From positions 89,002 to 153,001 of the forward strand of contig DJTE01000023.1 of NCBI GenBank assembly GCA_002439165.1: DNA of 64,000 bases, given 5' to 3'. The position numbers and the translations under genes were made by a program. How positions within the stretch are numbered: the first letter of the stretch is position 1; every line of letters begins with the position of its first letter. Below, piece after piece: positions 35,556 to 42,220 of the stretch. The DNA is from Chryseobacterium indologenes. Its GTDB lineage: Bacteria > Bacteroidota > Bacteroidia > Flavobacteriales > Weeksellaceae. Below the pieces are notes generated by a model. The model was not told the DNA's origin, made no database searches, and saw nothing but the letters and a program-made list of their open reading frames with translations.

Positions 35556-36086
35556 ATGAAAAAAATATCATTGCTTTTATCAGTAACGGCAGGAGTTCTC
35601 GTTTCTGCCCAGAGTACCCCACTGGTCATCCATAATTACAGTCAGTCTGATGCGGTGGGCAGACTCAGCACGGCACCACCGGGTGGAGGTCCGGGACCTT
35701 ATATGTATGCTTCTCCTAATCCGCCTTACGGGAGCTATACCATTCCTGCAGGAGGTTTTACCCAATACAATTCTTTCAGTACTTCCGGAACGGTGCCTTT
35801 CCCTATCCTCAACTGGTACGTTTCAGATAATACCAATCCTTCCAACAATGGGACCTATGCCTATAATCACCCGTTTATTTCTACGGTGATGAATGCTGCC
35901 AATGAATGGGCAGGCTTTCATTTTGTACTTCATGATCCGGCAACAGGAAATACGGATGAATATAAACTGGGAGACCCATCCATTTATCCGGGATTCAGTA
36001 ATTCGATTACGGGTTCTTTTTCCGGTGCTGACTGGTTTACCATTACCACACCCAGCGGCCCCACCACTTATCTAGAGATCTATTAA
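35556..36086 (+). CDS. Array secreted protein B2 (cysteine-free subtype)
   Basis: 176 residues, signal peptide ending VSAQS. The mature protein starts VIHNYSQSDAVGRL and has no cysteine. It shares GPYMYA, YTIP, ILNWY/ILYWN, YNHP, a NEWxGxxFxLxD segment and the ending YLEIY with B5 and is clearly less like B1, B3, B4 and B6. It follows B1 by 12 bp, so the first unit carries one of each subtype behind a single lipoprotein. Confidence 0.75.
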   Translation: MKKISLLLSVTAGVLVSAQSTPLVIHNYSQSDAVGRLSTAPPGGGPGPYMYASPNPPYGSYTIPAGGFTQYNSFSTSGTVPFPILNWYVSDNTNPSNNGTYAYNHPFISTVMNAANEWAGFHFVLHDPATGNTDEYKLGDPSIYPGFSNSITGSFSGADWFTITTPSGPTTYLEIY

Positions 36087-36209
36087 AAGAACGACAGTTT
36101 AGCGGTCTATTTTATCAACAATCATATGGAAAGCCTGATTACCGGCCTTCCCAGGGATCATATTACCCATTTTAAAAATAATATAGAGCTTATTACAATA
36201 AAAAGAATT

Positions 36210-36587
36210 ATGAAAAAGTATTTTTTACCGGCATTATTTGCCACGTTAATGCTGATCTCGTGTAACAACGAAGGTAATGCTGTAAATACGGCAGAAAGCA
36301 TGAAAACACCACAGATGGAAAGCTTCGACAAAGCTTTCAGAAGCCTGGGAGATCCACAAAACCGTCCTACGGAAGAGGAGAAAAAGAGAAACACCTCGGA
36401 ACTGAGCGACAGGAGAAAAGCGCTTCTCGTGCCGGCTTCCAAAGAACTGATCCTTTCCACCGGAGTAACTGAAGCCGAACTGATGAGAAAAACAGGCGGC
36501 GATATGGGACAGATCATTGTATGGGCTACCCAGATCTATATGAAAAAAAGTGATGAAATCCGAAAAAATTTAAAATCCGAAAAATAA
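36210..36587 (+). CDS. Array lipoprotein A2
   Basis: 125 residues from the ATG at 36210; a longer in-frame start upstream lacks a signal peptide. Lipobox LMLISC precedes the mature domain, which differs from A1 at three positions (Ser for Asn, Ala for Thr, Leu for Ile). Six bases separate it from B3. The A2-B3 unit closely resembles the A3-B4 unit in the intergenic sequence and B signal peptide, pointing to a recent tandem duplication. Confidence 0.75.
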   Translation: MKKYFLPALFATLMLISCNNEGNAVNTAESMKTPQMESFDKAFRSLGDPQNRPTEEEKKRNTSELSDRRKALLVPASKELILSTGVTEAELMRKTGGDMGQIIVWATQIYMKKSDEIRKNLKSEK

Positions 36588-36593
36588 AATATC

Positions 36594-37157
36594 ATGAAAA
36601 AAGTTTTAGCTTTATTAAGTTTGGCTGCCTGTTCTTTGGGGTATGCACAGGGAGGAACTCTTATTCTCAACAACTATTCCAAATTTGACTTTTACGGATA
36701 CATTATTGCCAATAACCCCGCAGGAAACTGCTATCCTAATGTATCGTCCGCAAACCCTGACATGGTAAGGGTTCCTTATGATTCTCATATGGGGAATGGA
36801 AAAGAACTCAGATACGATAATTACAGGGACCAGTATCCTTCGTCGCTATATCCTATGGCCACATGGTCCGTAGCTTTAGCGAGCGGAAGTTCAAGCATTA
36901 CCCCGAGACCGTGGAACCACCCTTCTTTAGCTCCGGGGCTTACGATTTCAAACAATACAAAATGGGCTACCACAAAGTTTGTTATGTATTATCCCGGAAC
37001 AACGGATCTTGCTCCGGATAACTTCAACGGAGCCATAACCCTTTTCAATAATTGTTACAGTGCACCGAGCAGCTTTACCACCACCTCAGGAAACAGTGCA
37101 GAAATATTTACTGTAACCAGCGGAACAACTACAATAACCTATATTCAGATTTTCTGA
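36594..37157 (+). CDS. Array secreted protein B3 (cysteine-pair subtype)
   Basis: 187 residues with signal peptide MKKVLALLSLAACSLGYAQ. The mature start GGTLILNNYSKFDFYGYIIA is almost the same as that of B4, then diverges. Conserved landmarks are Cys in GNCYPNV, SHMGNGKEL, NNYRDQY-like DNYRDQYPSS, TISNNTKWATTKF, YYPGTTDLAPD, the second Cys in FNNCYSA and the ending TYIQIF. Co-transcribed with A2. Confidence 0.75.
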   Translation: MKKVLALLSLAACSLGYAQGGTLILNNYSKFDFYGYIIANNPAGNCYPNVSSANPDMVRVPYDSHMGNGKELRYDNYRDQYPSSLYPMATWSVALASGSSSITPRPWNHPSLAPGLTISNNTKWATTKFVMYYPGTTDLAPDNFNGAITLFNNCYSAPSSFTTTSGNSAEIFTVTSGTTTITYIQIF

Positions 37158-37194
37158 TGCTATGCGGATCTAAACAAAATATATCTTGATTATT

Positions 37195-37572
37195 ATGAAA
37201 AAACATTTTTTATCGGCAGCATTTGCCGCTTTAACGCTGATTTCATGTAACAATGAAGGAAATGTCGTAAATACGGTGGAAAGCATGAAAACACCGCAGA
37301 TGGAAAGCTTCGACAAAGCTTTCAGAAGCCTGGGAGATCCACAAAACCGTCCTACGGAAGAGGAGAAGAAGAGAAATACTTCCGAACTGAGCGACAGGAG
37401 AAAAGCGCTTCTCGTGCCGGCTTCCAAAGAACTGATCCTTTCCACCGGAGTAACTGAAACCGAACTGATGAGAAAAACAGGTGGCGATATGGGACAGATC
37501 ATTGTATGGGCTACCCAGATCTATATGAAAAAAAGTGACGAAATCCGAAAAAATTTAAAATCCGAAAAATAA
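37195..37572 (+). CDS. Array lipoprotein A3
   Basis: 125 residues from the ATG at 37195 (a start three codons earlier is less lipoprotein-like). Lipobox LTLISC. Within the mature 94 residues it has Ser, Thr and Leu at the three variable positions. The nucleotide sequence downstream of the lipobox is nearly that of A2, with scattered mostly synonymous changes. It is 6 bp from B4. Confidence 0.75.
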   Translation: MKKHFLSAAFAALTLISCNNEGNVVNTVESMKTPQMESFDKAFRSLGDPQNRPTEEEKKRNTSELSDRRKALLVPASKELILSTGVTETELMRKTGGDMGQIIVWATQIYMKKSDEIRKNLKSEK

Positions 37573-37578
37573 AATATC

Positions 37579-38136
37579 ATGAAAAAAGTATTAGCCTTAT
37601 TAGGTTTAGCTGCTTTTTCTTTGGGGTATGCACAGGGAGGAACCCTCATCATCAACAACTATTCCAAGTTTGATTTTTCCGGGTTTCTTATTGCCAATAA
37701 CGCACTGGGAAACTGCTACCCTTATGTAACGTCTGAAAATCCCGACATGGTCTCCATTCCGGCTGATTCTCATATGGGAAATGGAAAAGCGCTTGTGTAC
37801 AAAGATTACCAGAGTCAGTATAATACCTCTATGTATCCTATGACCAGATGGTCTGTGAGTACTTCAAGTACTTCCACTACATCACAGTTATGGAGCAGTA
37901 TGCTGATAGCACCCGGAGGAGTGATCTCCAATAATACAAGATGGTCTGCTACAAAGTTTGTCATGTATTATCCCGGAACTACCAACCTTGCTCCGGATGG
38001 TTTCAGCGGTCCGATAGCCCTACCGAACAGCTGTTATAATGCACCAAGCAATTTTACTACCGCCTCGGGAAACAGTGCGGAAATATTTACCATAACCAGC
38101 GGAACAACTACGACCACTTACATTCAGCTTTTCTGA
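37579..38136 (+). CDS. Array secreted protein B4 (cysteine-pair subtype)
   Basis: 185 residues, signal peptide MKKVLALLGLAAFSLGYAQ. It is closest to B3 in the N-terminal 40 residues and around YYPGTTNLAPDGF, but the middle differs: YKDYQSQYNTSMYPMTRWSV and the Ser/Thr-rich STSSTSTTSQLW. Cysteines lie in GNCYPYV and PNSCYNA. Ends TYIQLF. Different parts of the B3/B4 pair show different similarity, which fits recombination or diversifying selection on an exposed region. Confidence 0.75.
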   Translation: MKKVLALLGLAAFSLGYAQGGTLIINNYSKFDFSGFLIANNALGNCYPYVTSENPDMVSIPADSHMGNGKALVYKDYQSQYNTSMYPMTRWSVSTSSTSTTSQLWSSMLIAPGGVISNNTRWSATKFVMYYPGTTNLAPDGFSGPIALPNSCYNAPSNFTTASGNSAEIFTITSGTTTTTYIQLF

Positions 38137-38177
38137 CGCAGCAGAATCTTAAGCAAAATAACTCCTAATCAATAATT

Positions 38178-38555
38178 ATGAAAAAATATTTTTTACCGGC
38201 AGCATTTGCCGCTTTAATGATGATCTCGTGTAACAACGAAGGAACCACAACCAATACAGTGGAAAACATGAAAACCCCGCAGATGGAAAACTTCGACAAA
38301 GCTTTCAGAAGCCTGGGAGATCCACAGAACAGACCTACGGAAGAGGAGAAAAAAAGAAATACTTCCGAACTAAGTGACAGGAGAAAAGCGCTTCTCGTAC
38401 CGGCTTCCAAAGAACTGATCCTTTCCACCGGAGTAACTGAAACCGAACTGATGAGAAAAACAGGCGGAGATATGGGACAGATCATTGTGTGGGCTACCCA
38501 GATCTATATGAAAAAAAGTGACGAAATCCGTAAGAATATCAAATCGGAGAAATAA
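38178..38555 (+). CDS. Array lipoprotein A4
   Basis: 125 residues, lipobox LMMISC and linker GTTTNTVEN. Mature domain has Asn, Thr and Ile at the variable positions, the same combination as A1 despite a signal peptide like A2. That mosaic is what gene conversion between copies would produce. B5 starts 65 bp downstream, a longer gap than elsewhere in the array. Confidence 0.75.
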   Translation: MKKYFLPAAFAALMMISCNNEGTTTNTVENMKTPQMENFDKAFRSLGDPQNRPTEEEKKRNTSELSDRRKALLVPASKELILSTGVTETELMRKTGGDMGQIIVWATQIYMKKSDEIRKNIKSEK

Positions 38556-38620
38556 TCATCTGCTTCTCATTAATGCTTATTCTCATCAATATTTTAACTC
38601 TAAAAAACATCTTTAGTTCT

Positions 38621-39157
38621 ATGAAAAAATTAACCATTATACTTAGTATTGCAGCAGGAATCTCTGCTTCGGCACAATCAACTCCTTTACAGGTAAATAA
38701 TTATAATCCCGACTATATTGCAGTGGGCAGACTAATGACCAAAAGTCCGACTCCTTACGGCCCTTATATGTATGCAATCGGTACCTATCCTTCTACCAAC
38801 TACACCATTCCTATTAACGGAGACAGCTATTACGAACATTTTAATACTTCCGGAACGGCCAACATCCCGATCCTGTATTGGAATTACACAGATCCTTTAA
38901 ACCCTGCCAATACAGGTACCCACCCTTACAATCACCCTCTCATTAATGCTGTCAACTCTACTAATGAATGGGAAGGTTATGCCTTCAGTCTCAGGGATAG
39001 CAACGGGCAGTCCGTAGATTCTTTTGAAGTAGGCGATCCGGTACTTTCAGGAGGGTTTTTACAATCAAGTCAGAGCGGATATAATACGCCGACTTTTGCA
39101 GAATGGTTCACGATAACCTCCGGTGCAGGCAATATCACTTATCTTCAGATTTATTAA
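38621..39157 (+). CDS. Array secreted protein B5 (cysteine-free subtype)
   Basis: 178 residues from the ATG at 38621, giving signal peptide MKKLTIILSIAAGISASAQS; the longer reading adds a non-signal extension. It pairs with B2: VNNYNPDYIAVGRL, GPYMYAIG, YTIPINGD, ILYWNYTDPLNPANTG, HPYNHPLI, STNEWEGYAFSLRD and the end TYLQIY. No cysteine. A remnant of another B gene follows directly. Confidence 0.75.
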   Translation: MKKLTIILSIAAGISASAQSTPLQVNNYNPDYIAVGRLMTKSPTPYGPYMYAIGTYPSTNYTIPINGDSYYEHFNTSGTANIPILYWNYTDPLNPANTGTHPYNHPLINAVNSTNEWEGYAFSLRDSNGQSVDSFEVGDPVLSGGFLQSSQSGYNTPTFAEWFTITSGAGNITYLQIY

Positions 39158-39180
39158 TCCCAATGATAAAATAAAAAAGT

Positions 39181-39264
39181 ATGCCGTGGTATATAGGTTA
39201 CCCTTACGGAAACTATGCAGAGATGTTCAGAATCGGAGATATAATCTATATCAGTCTTTATTAA
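39181..39264 (+). pseudogene. Remnant of a B-family gene (27 codons)
   Basis: ATG to TAA encodes MPWYIGYPYGNYAEMFRIGD followed by IIYISLY. The last 19 residues align with the C-terminus of B6 (GNEFAEMFTINGVTYLQLY): GN, AEMF, I and the terminal LY are shared. It has no signal peptide and is far shorter than any B protein. It is best explained as the 3' end left by deletion or recombination of a cysteine-pair-type B gene between B5 and A5. Confidence 0.6.
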
Positions 39265-39361
39265 TAAATAAAATGAATCTTTTTCACAAATTGATCTTGT
39301 GACCATGTTGAAATAAGACGCAATTCTTTATTCAACATTAAAAAATAATTCTACAATAACT

Positions 39362-39739
39362 ATGAAAAAACATTTTTTACTGGCAGCATTTGCCGCTTTA
39401 ACGCTGATTTCGTGTAACAACGAAGGAAATGCCGTAAATACCGTAGAAAGTATGAAAACTCCACAAATGGAAAGCTTCGACAAAGCTTTCAGAAGCCTGG
39501 GAGATCCACAGAACAGACCTACGGAAGAAGAAAAAAAGAGAAATACTTCCGAACTGAGCGACAGGAGAAAAGCGCTTCTGGTGCCGGCTTCCAAAGAACT
39601 GATCCTTTCCACAGGAGTGACTGAAACCGAACTGATGAGAAAAACAGGCGGAGATATGGGACAGATCATTGTATGGGCTACCCAGATCTATATGAAGAAA
39701 AGTGACGAGATCCGCAAGAATATCAAATCTGAAAAATAA
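39362..39739 (+). CDS. Array lipoprotein A5
   Basis: 125 residues, signal MKKHFLLAAFAALTLISC almost identical to A3. Mature domain has Ser, Thr and Ile at the variable positions. Eleven bases separate it from B6. Together A1-A5 differ at only three of the 94 mature residues. Confidence 0.75.
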   Translation: MKKHFLLAAFAALTLISCNNEGNAVNTVESMKTPQMESFDKAFRSLGDPQNRPTEEEKKRNTSELSDRRKALLVPASKELILSTGVTETELMRKTGGDMGQIIVWATQIYMKKSDEIRKNIKSEK

Positions 39740-39750
39740 AATATCTTACT

Positions 39751-40281
39751 ATGAAAAAGCTTTTAATATTATCAGGATTGATGATGGCTTCACTGGCCTA
39801 TTCACAGGGAGCGATTATTGTCAATAATTATTCGAAATATGATTTTTACGGCAGTTTGATAGCAGGAGGCACTTCAGCGGCCAACGGATGCTACCCGCGT
39901 GTTGGAAATACAGGATCCATCAATATGCCCGCTGATGCCCATATGGGAAACGGACAGGAACTTATGTATAAGGATTACCAGTCTCAGTTTACCAATTCTC
40001 TCTATCCTATGGGCAGCTGGGAAGTTTATCCGAATTCTACGGGCCATACCGTCATGTCATGGGATGATCCGAATCTGGTACCCGGAGGTACAATTTCTAC
40101 CACTACACAATGGTTTGCTACCAAATTCAGCACATCATTGCTGGAGTTCCGTGCTAATTTAGTATTGGCTACACCATGTAATCCTAATTCTATGGATACC
40201 TATGCTACACCTTCCGGCAACGAATTCGCGGAGATGTTTACCATTAACGGGGTAACTTACCTGCAGTTGTATTCTTTATAG
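39751..40281 (+). CDS. Array secreted protein B6 (cysteine-pair subtype)
   Basis: 176 residues, signal peptide MKKLLILSGLMMASLAYSQ resembling that of B1. Mature start is GAIIVNNYSKYDFYGSLIAG. Cysteines lie in NGCYPRV and ATPCNPN, AHMGNGQEL and YKDYQSQF resemble B3/B4, and the end is EMFTINGVTYLQLYSL. It is the last gene of the array, followed by a terminator and rnpB on the other strand. Confidence 0.75.
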   Translation: MKKLLILSGLMMASLAYSQGAIIVNNYSKYDFYGSLIAGGTSAANGCYPRVGNTGSINMPADAHMGNGQELMYKDYQSQFTNSLYPMGSWEVYPNSTGHTVMSWDDPNLVPGGTISTTTQWFATKFSTSLLEFRANLVLATPCNPNSMDTYATPSGNEFAEMFTINGVTYLQLYSL

Positions 40282-40337
40282 AGTTTAAGTACATTATTTC
40301 TGGCTGTTATCAAAACGCGGACCAGTGAGTTTACCAT

Positions 40338-40363
40338 AAGACCGGAGCCAGTCCGGTCTTTCT
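40338..40363 (+). terminator. Terminator of the array
   Basis: AAGACCGGA (40338-40346) pairs with TCCGGTCTT (40352-40360), loop GCCAG, followed by T's. Confidence 0.8.
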
Positions 40364-40497
40364 GTGTATGCTTATTTATCAACTTTCCTTCAGTAAAAGA
40401 TACGATGGTAAAAAAAAGGACTGCTTCACCCGTAACAGGATTATTATTCAGAATTTCATCTGTATCGGAAAGGTTTCAGAATTGAGAAAAAAATACG

Positions 40498-40817
40498 AGA
40501 AAATCTATAAGCCGGATTCTGTACTTCCTGAGAAGTGCCTGTTATTTATCTGCGTCTTACATTGCTGCAAAACTTGAGCTGATTACCCCTCGGCTTTCAG
40601 GACGAGCCGCCCCTATTTTCATTGCTGAAAAGAACCGATATACTTATCATTGCACCACAAAGAGTTTACCTGGTTTCACTACAGCCGAACTGTACCTGCT
40701 TTCTGTTGCACTTGTCCTACCCTCACGGGTGACGGATGTTATCCGCTTTGCTGCTCTACGGTGTCCGGACTTTCCTACCTCCCGAAAACGGGAAATCAAC
40801 AGGCCGATTTTCTCGCG
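40498..40817 (-). ncRNA. rnpB: RNase P RNA, bacterial type A
   Basis: The minus strand contains the conserved blocks GGAAAGTCCGGAC near the 5' end, then ACAGAAAGCAGG, GTGAAACCAGGTAAACTC, a pseudoknot and AAGCCGAGGGGTAATCAGC-like region, and the terminal ACAGAATCCGGCTTATAG that pairs with the start. It is the catalytic RNA that trims tRNA 5' leaders. Ends are approximate. A TATCTTTG -7 box lies immediately upstream. Open frames on either strand here are coincidental. Confidence 0.9.
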
Positions 40818-40821
40818 GATG

Positions 40822-40829
40822 CAAAGATA
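40822..40829 (-). promoter_or_regulatory. -7 box of rnpB
   Basis: The minus strand reads TATCTTTG. Transcription would start about 5-7 bases further on, matching the expected RNase P RNA 5' end. Confidence 0.6.
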
Positions 40830-41002
40830 CAGGATAATTTGAAAATACAGCCATGCTCTGATTTGAAAATTAAACTAAAAAAAGGAAAGTATTCAGGGAT
40901 TTCCCTGATTATTTCATGAATTTCAATAAAAATTCTCAAATTAACCCGTTTTCAAATTAATAAATTACTGCATTATTATTATCTTCGTGCCATTATAAAT
41001 CT

Positions 41003-41494
41003 ATGAGTTCGAGAGAAAAAGAATTTGCGCAGCTTATCAAAGATAATCAGGGTCTGATTATTAAAGTTTCGCGTCTTTATACCAATTCTCTCGAGGATGA
41101 AGAAGATCTTTTTCAGGAGATCGTCCTCCAGCTCTGGAGAAGCTATGATTCTTTTAAAGGAAATTCCAAGATTTCTACATGGATGTACCGTGTAGCCCTC
41201 AACACAGCCATTACCCTTTTCCGGAAAAAAAGCAAAAGCCTTCCCACCAATGAACTGGACATCAACCATAAAGATTTTGTGGAAGATGATGATGAAAAAC
41301 AGCAGCAGATCTCTCTTCTGTACACAGTCATCAAAACACTTCCCAATGTAGAAAGAGCGATTGTAATGATGTATCTTGACGACCTGCCCTATAAGGATAT
41401 TGCAGAAAACCTCGGAATTACCGAGGTGAATGCCCGTGTGAAAATGAACAGATTAAAGAAAACCCTTAAAGAACAGATGGAAAAATATGCCTGA
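41003..41494 (+). CDS. ECF-type RNA polymerase sigma factor
   Basis: 163 residues, only sigma regions 2 and 4. Region 2 includes NSLEDEEDLFQEIVLQLWRS and STWMYRVALNTAITLFRKKS; region 4 includes LPNVERAIVMMYLDDLPYKD and LGITEVNARVKMNRLKKTLK. No anti-sigma of a classic type is adjacent, but the next gene overlaps by 8 bases and encodes a membrane protein, so it may have that role. A near-consensus TATCTTCG lies 15 bases upstream of the ATG. Target regulon unknown. Confidence 0.9.
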   Translation: MSSREKEFAQLIKDNQGLIIKVSRLYTNSLEDEEDLFQEIVLQLWRSYDSFKGNSKISTWMYRVALNTAITLFRKKSKSLPTNELDINHKDFVEDDDEKQQQISLLYTVIKTLPNVERAIVMMYLDDLPYKDIAENLGITEVNARVKMNRLKKTLKEQMEKYA

Positions 41495-42161
41495 TTTTGA
41501 TTTAGACAGCTTTAAAAAAACATGGCAGGAGCAACCTGTTCAACCGAAATACGACAGCGCTGAAATTCTTCAGATGCTGAACAGAAAATCACGCAATTAT
41601 GTGAAATACATTTTCTGGATCAGTGTCGTGGAATTTTTATTCTTTTCCGTACTTGGACTGTTTTATTTTTTCCAGGGCGATGAATCTGACAGTTTCCGCA
41701 AAATTCTCGAAAAACTGGGAGCACAGGAATCCCCTGAGCTGGAGAGCAATTTCGACCTTGCCTATTTAGCTATAAAAGTCATCAGCCTCCTGATTACCGC
41801 CTATTTTGTTCTGAAGTTTTACCAGAATTACCGCAAAATAAAGATTGAAGAAAACCTGAAAGGACTGATTATCCGGATCATTAAATTTAAAAAGACCGTG
41901 AATGCTTTTATCCTGATCAGTATTGTCATTCTTGTGGCTTTCACCCTGGTTTTCTCCGCGTTTCTCTTCTACATTCTGAATTCCCAGAATATACAGCCTT
42001 CCAATTCCAACCTTACTATCGTGATTGTGGGGACTATTGTCAGTACGGTTTTATGTGTGCTGCTCATCTGGCTTTACTACCGGCTTGTCTACGGAATCAT
42101 CATCCGGAAACTCGATAAGAATTTAAAACAGCTTAAAGACATAGATACTCAGGAAAATTAA
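41487..42161 (+). CDS. Membrane protein co-encoded with the ECF sigma factor
   Basis: 224 residues. A soluble N-terminus with FDLDSFKKTWQEQPVQP is followed by hydrophobic segments at about 40-57, 93-110, 135-160 and 172-197. Its overlap with the sigma gene makes an anti-sigma or signal-relay role plausible, but it lacks a recognisable zinc-binding anti-sigma (ZAS) motif. Function is inferred from context only. Confidence 0.7.
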   Translation: MPDFDLDSFKKTWQEQPVQPKYDSAEILQMLNRKSRNYVKYIFWISVVEFLFFSVLGLFYFFQGDESDSFRKILEKLGAQESPELESNFDLAYLAIKVISLLITAYFVLKFYQNYRKIKIEENLKGLIIRIIKFKKTVNAFILISIVILVAFTLVFSAFLFYILNSQNIQPSNSNLTIVIVGTIVSTVLCVLLIWLYYRLVYGIIIRKLDKNLKQLKDIDTQEN

Positions 42162-42220
42162 CGGATACAGGCCGTAGTTCAGGATTTATTCATTAATTTT
42201 ATTCCACCAAATCTTGAACT

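Larger units (their letters stand above)
34614..40281 (+). repeat. Tandem array of lipoprotein/secreted-protein units
   Basis: Order: A1-B1-B2, A2-B3, A3-B4, A4-B5-remnant, A5-B6, all on the plus strand. Distances between successive A starts are 1596, 985, 983 and 1184 bp. The roughly 285-bp mature A region is nearly constant at DNA level, offering homologous tracts for unequal crossing-over or gene conversion, while B genes vary. The spacers carry no obvious TAnnTTTG promoter, so units may be expressed from one upstream promoter or from unrecognised ones. Confidence 0.85.

Noticed and set aside
34601..39669. Repeated antisense open frames opposite the five A lipoproteins, with one shared protein sequence
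   Set aside because: They are the complement of the conserved lipoprotein DNA, have no signal peptide or credible start, and are repeated only because the sense genes are repeated.
34614..40281. Classical toxin-immunity locus
   Set aside because: Immunity partners usually vary with the toxin, whereas here the lipoprotein is constant and the secreted partner varies; no known toxin motif is visible. It remains one hypothesis, not a call.
40368..40919. Two short plus-strand open frames
   Set aside because: They lie opposite the RNase P RNA and its upstream region, have protein-unlike composition and are explained by the structured RNA.
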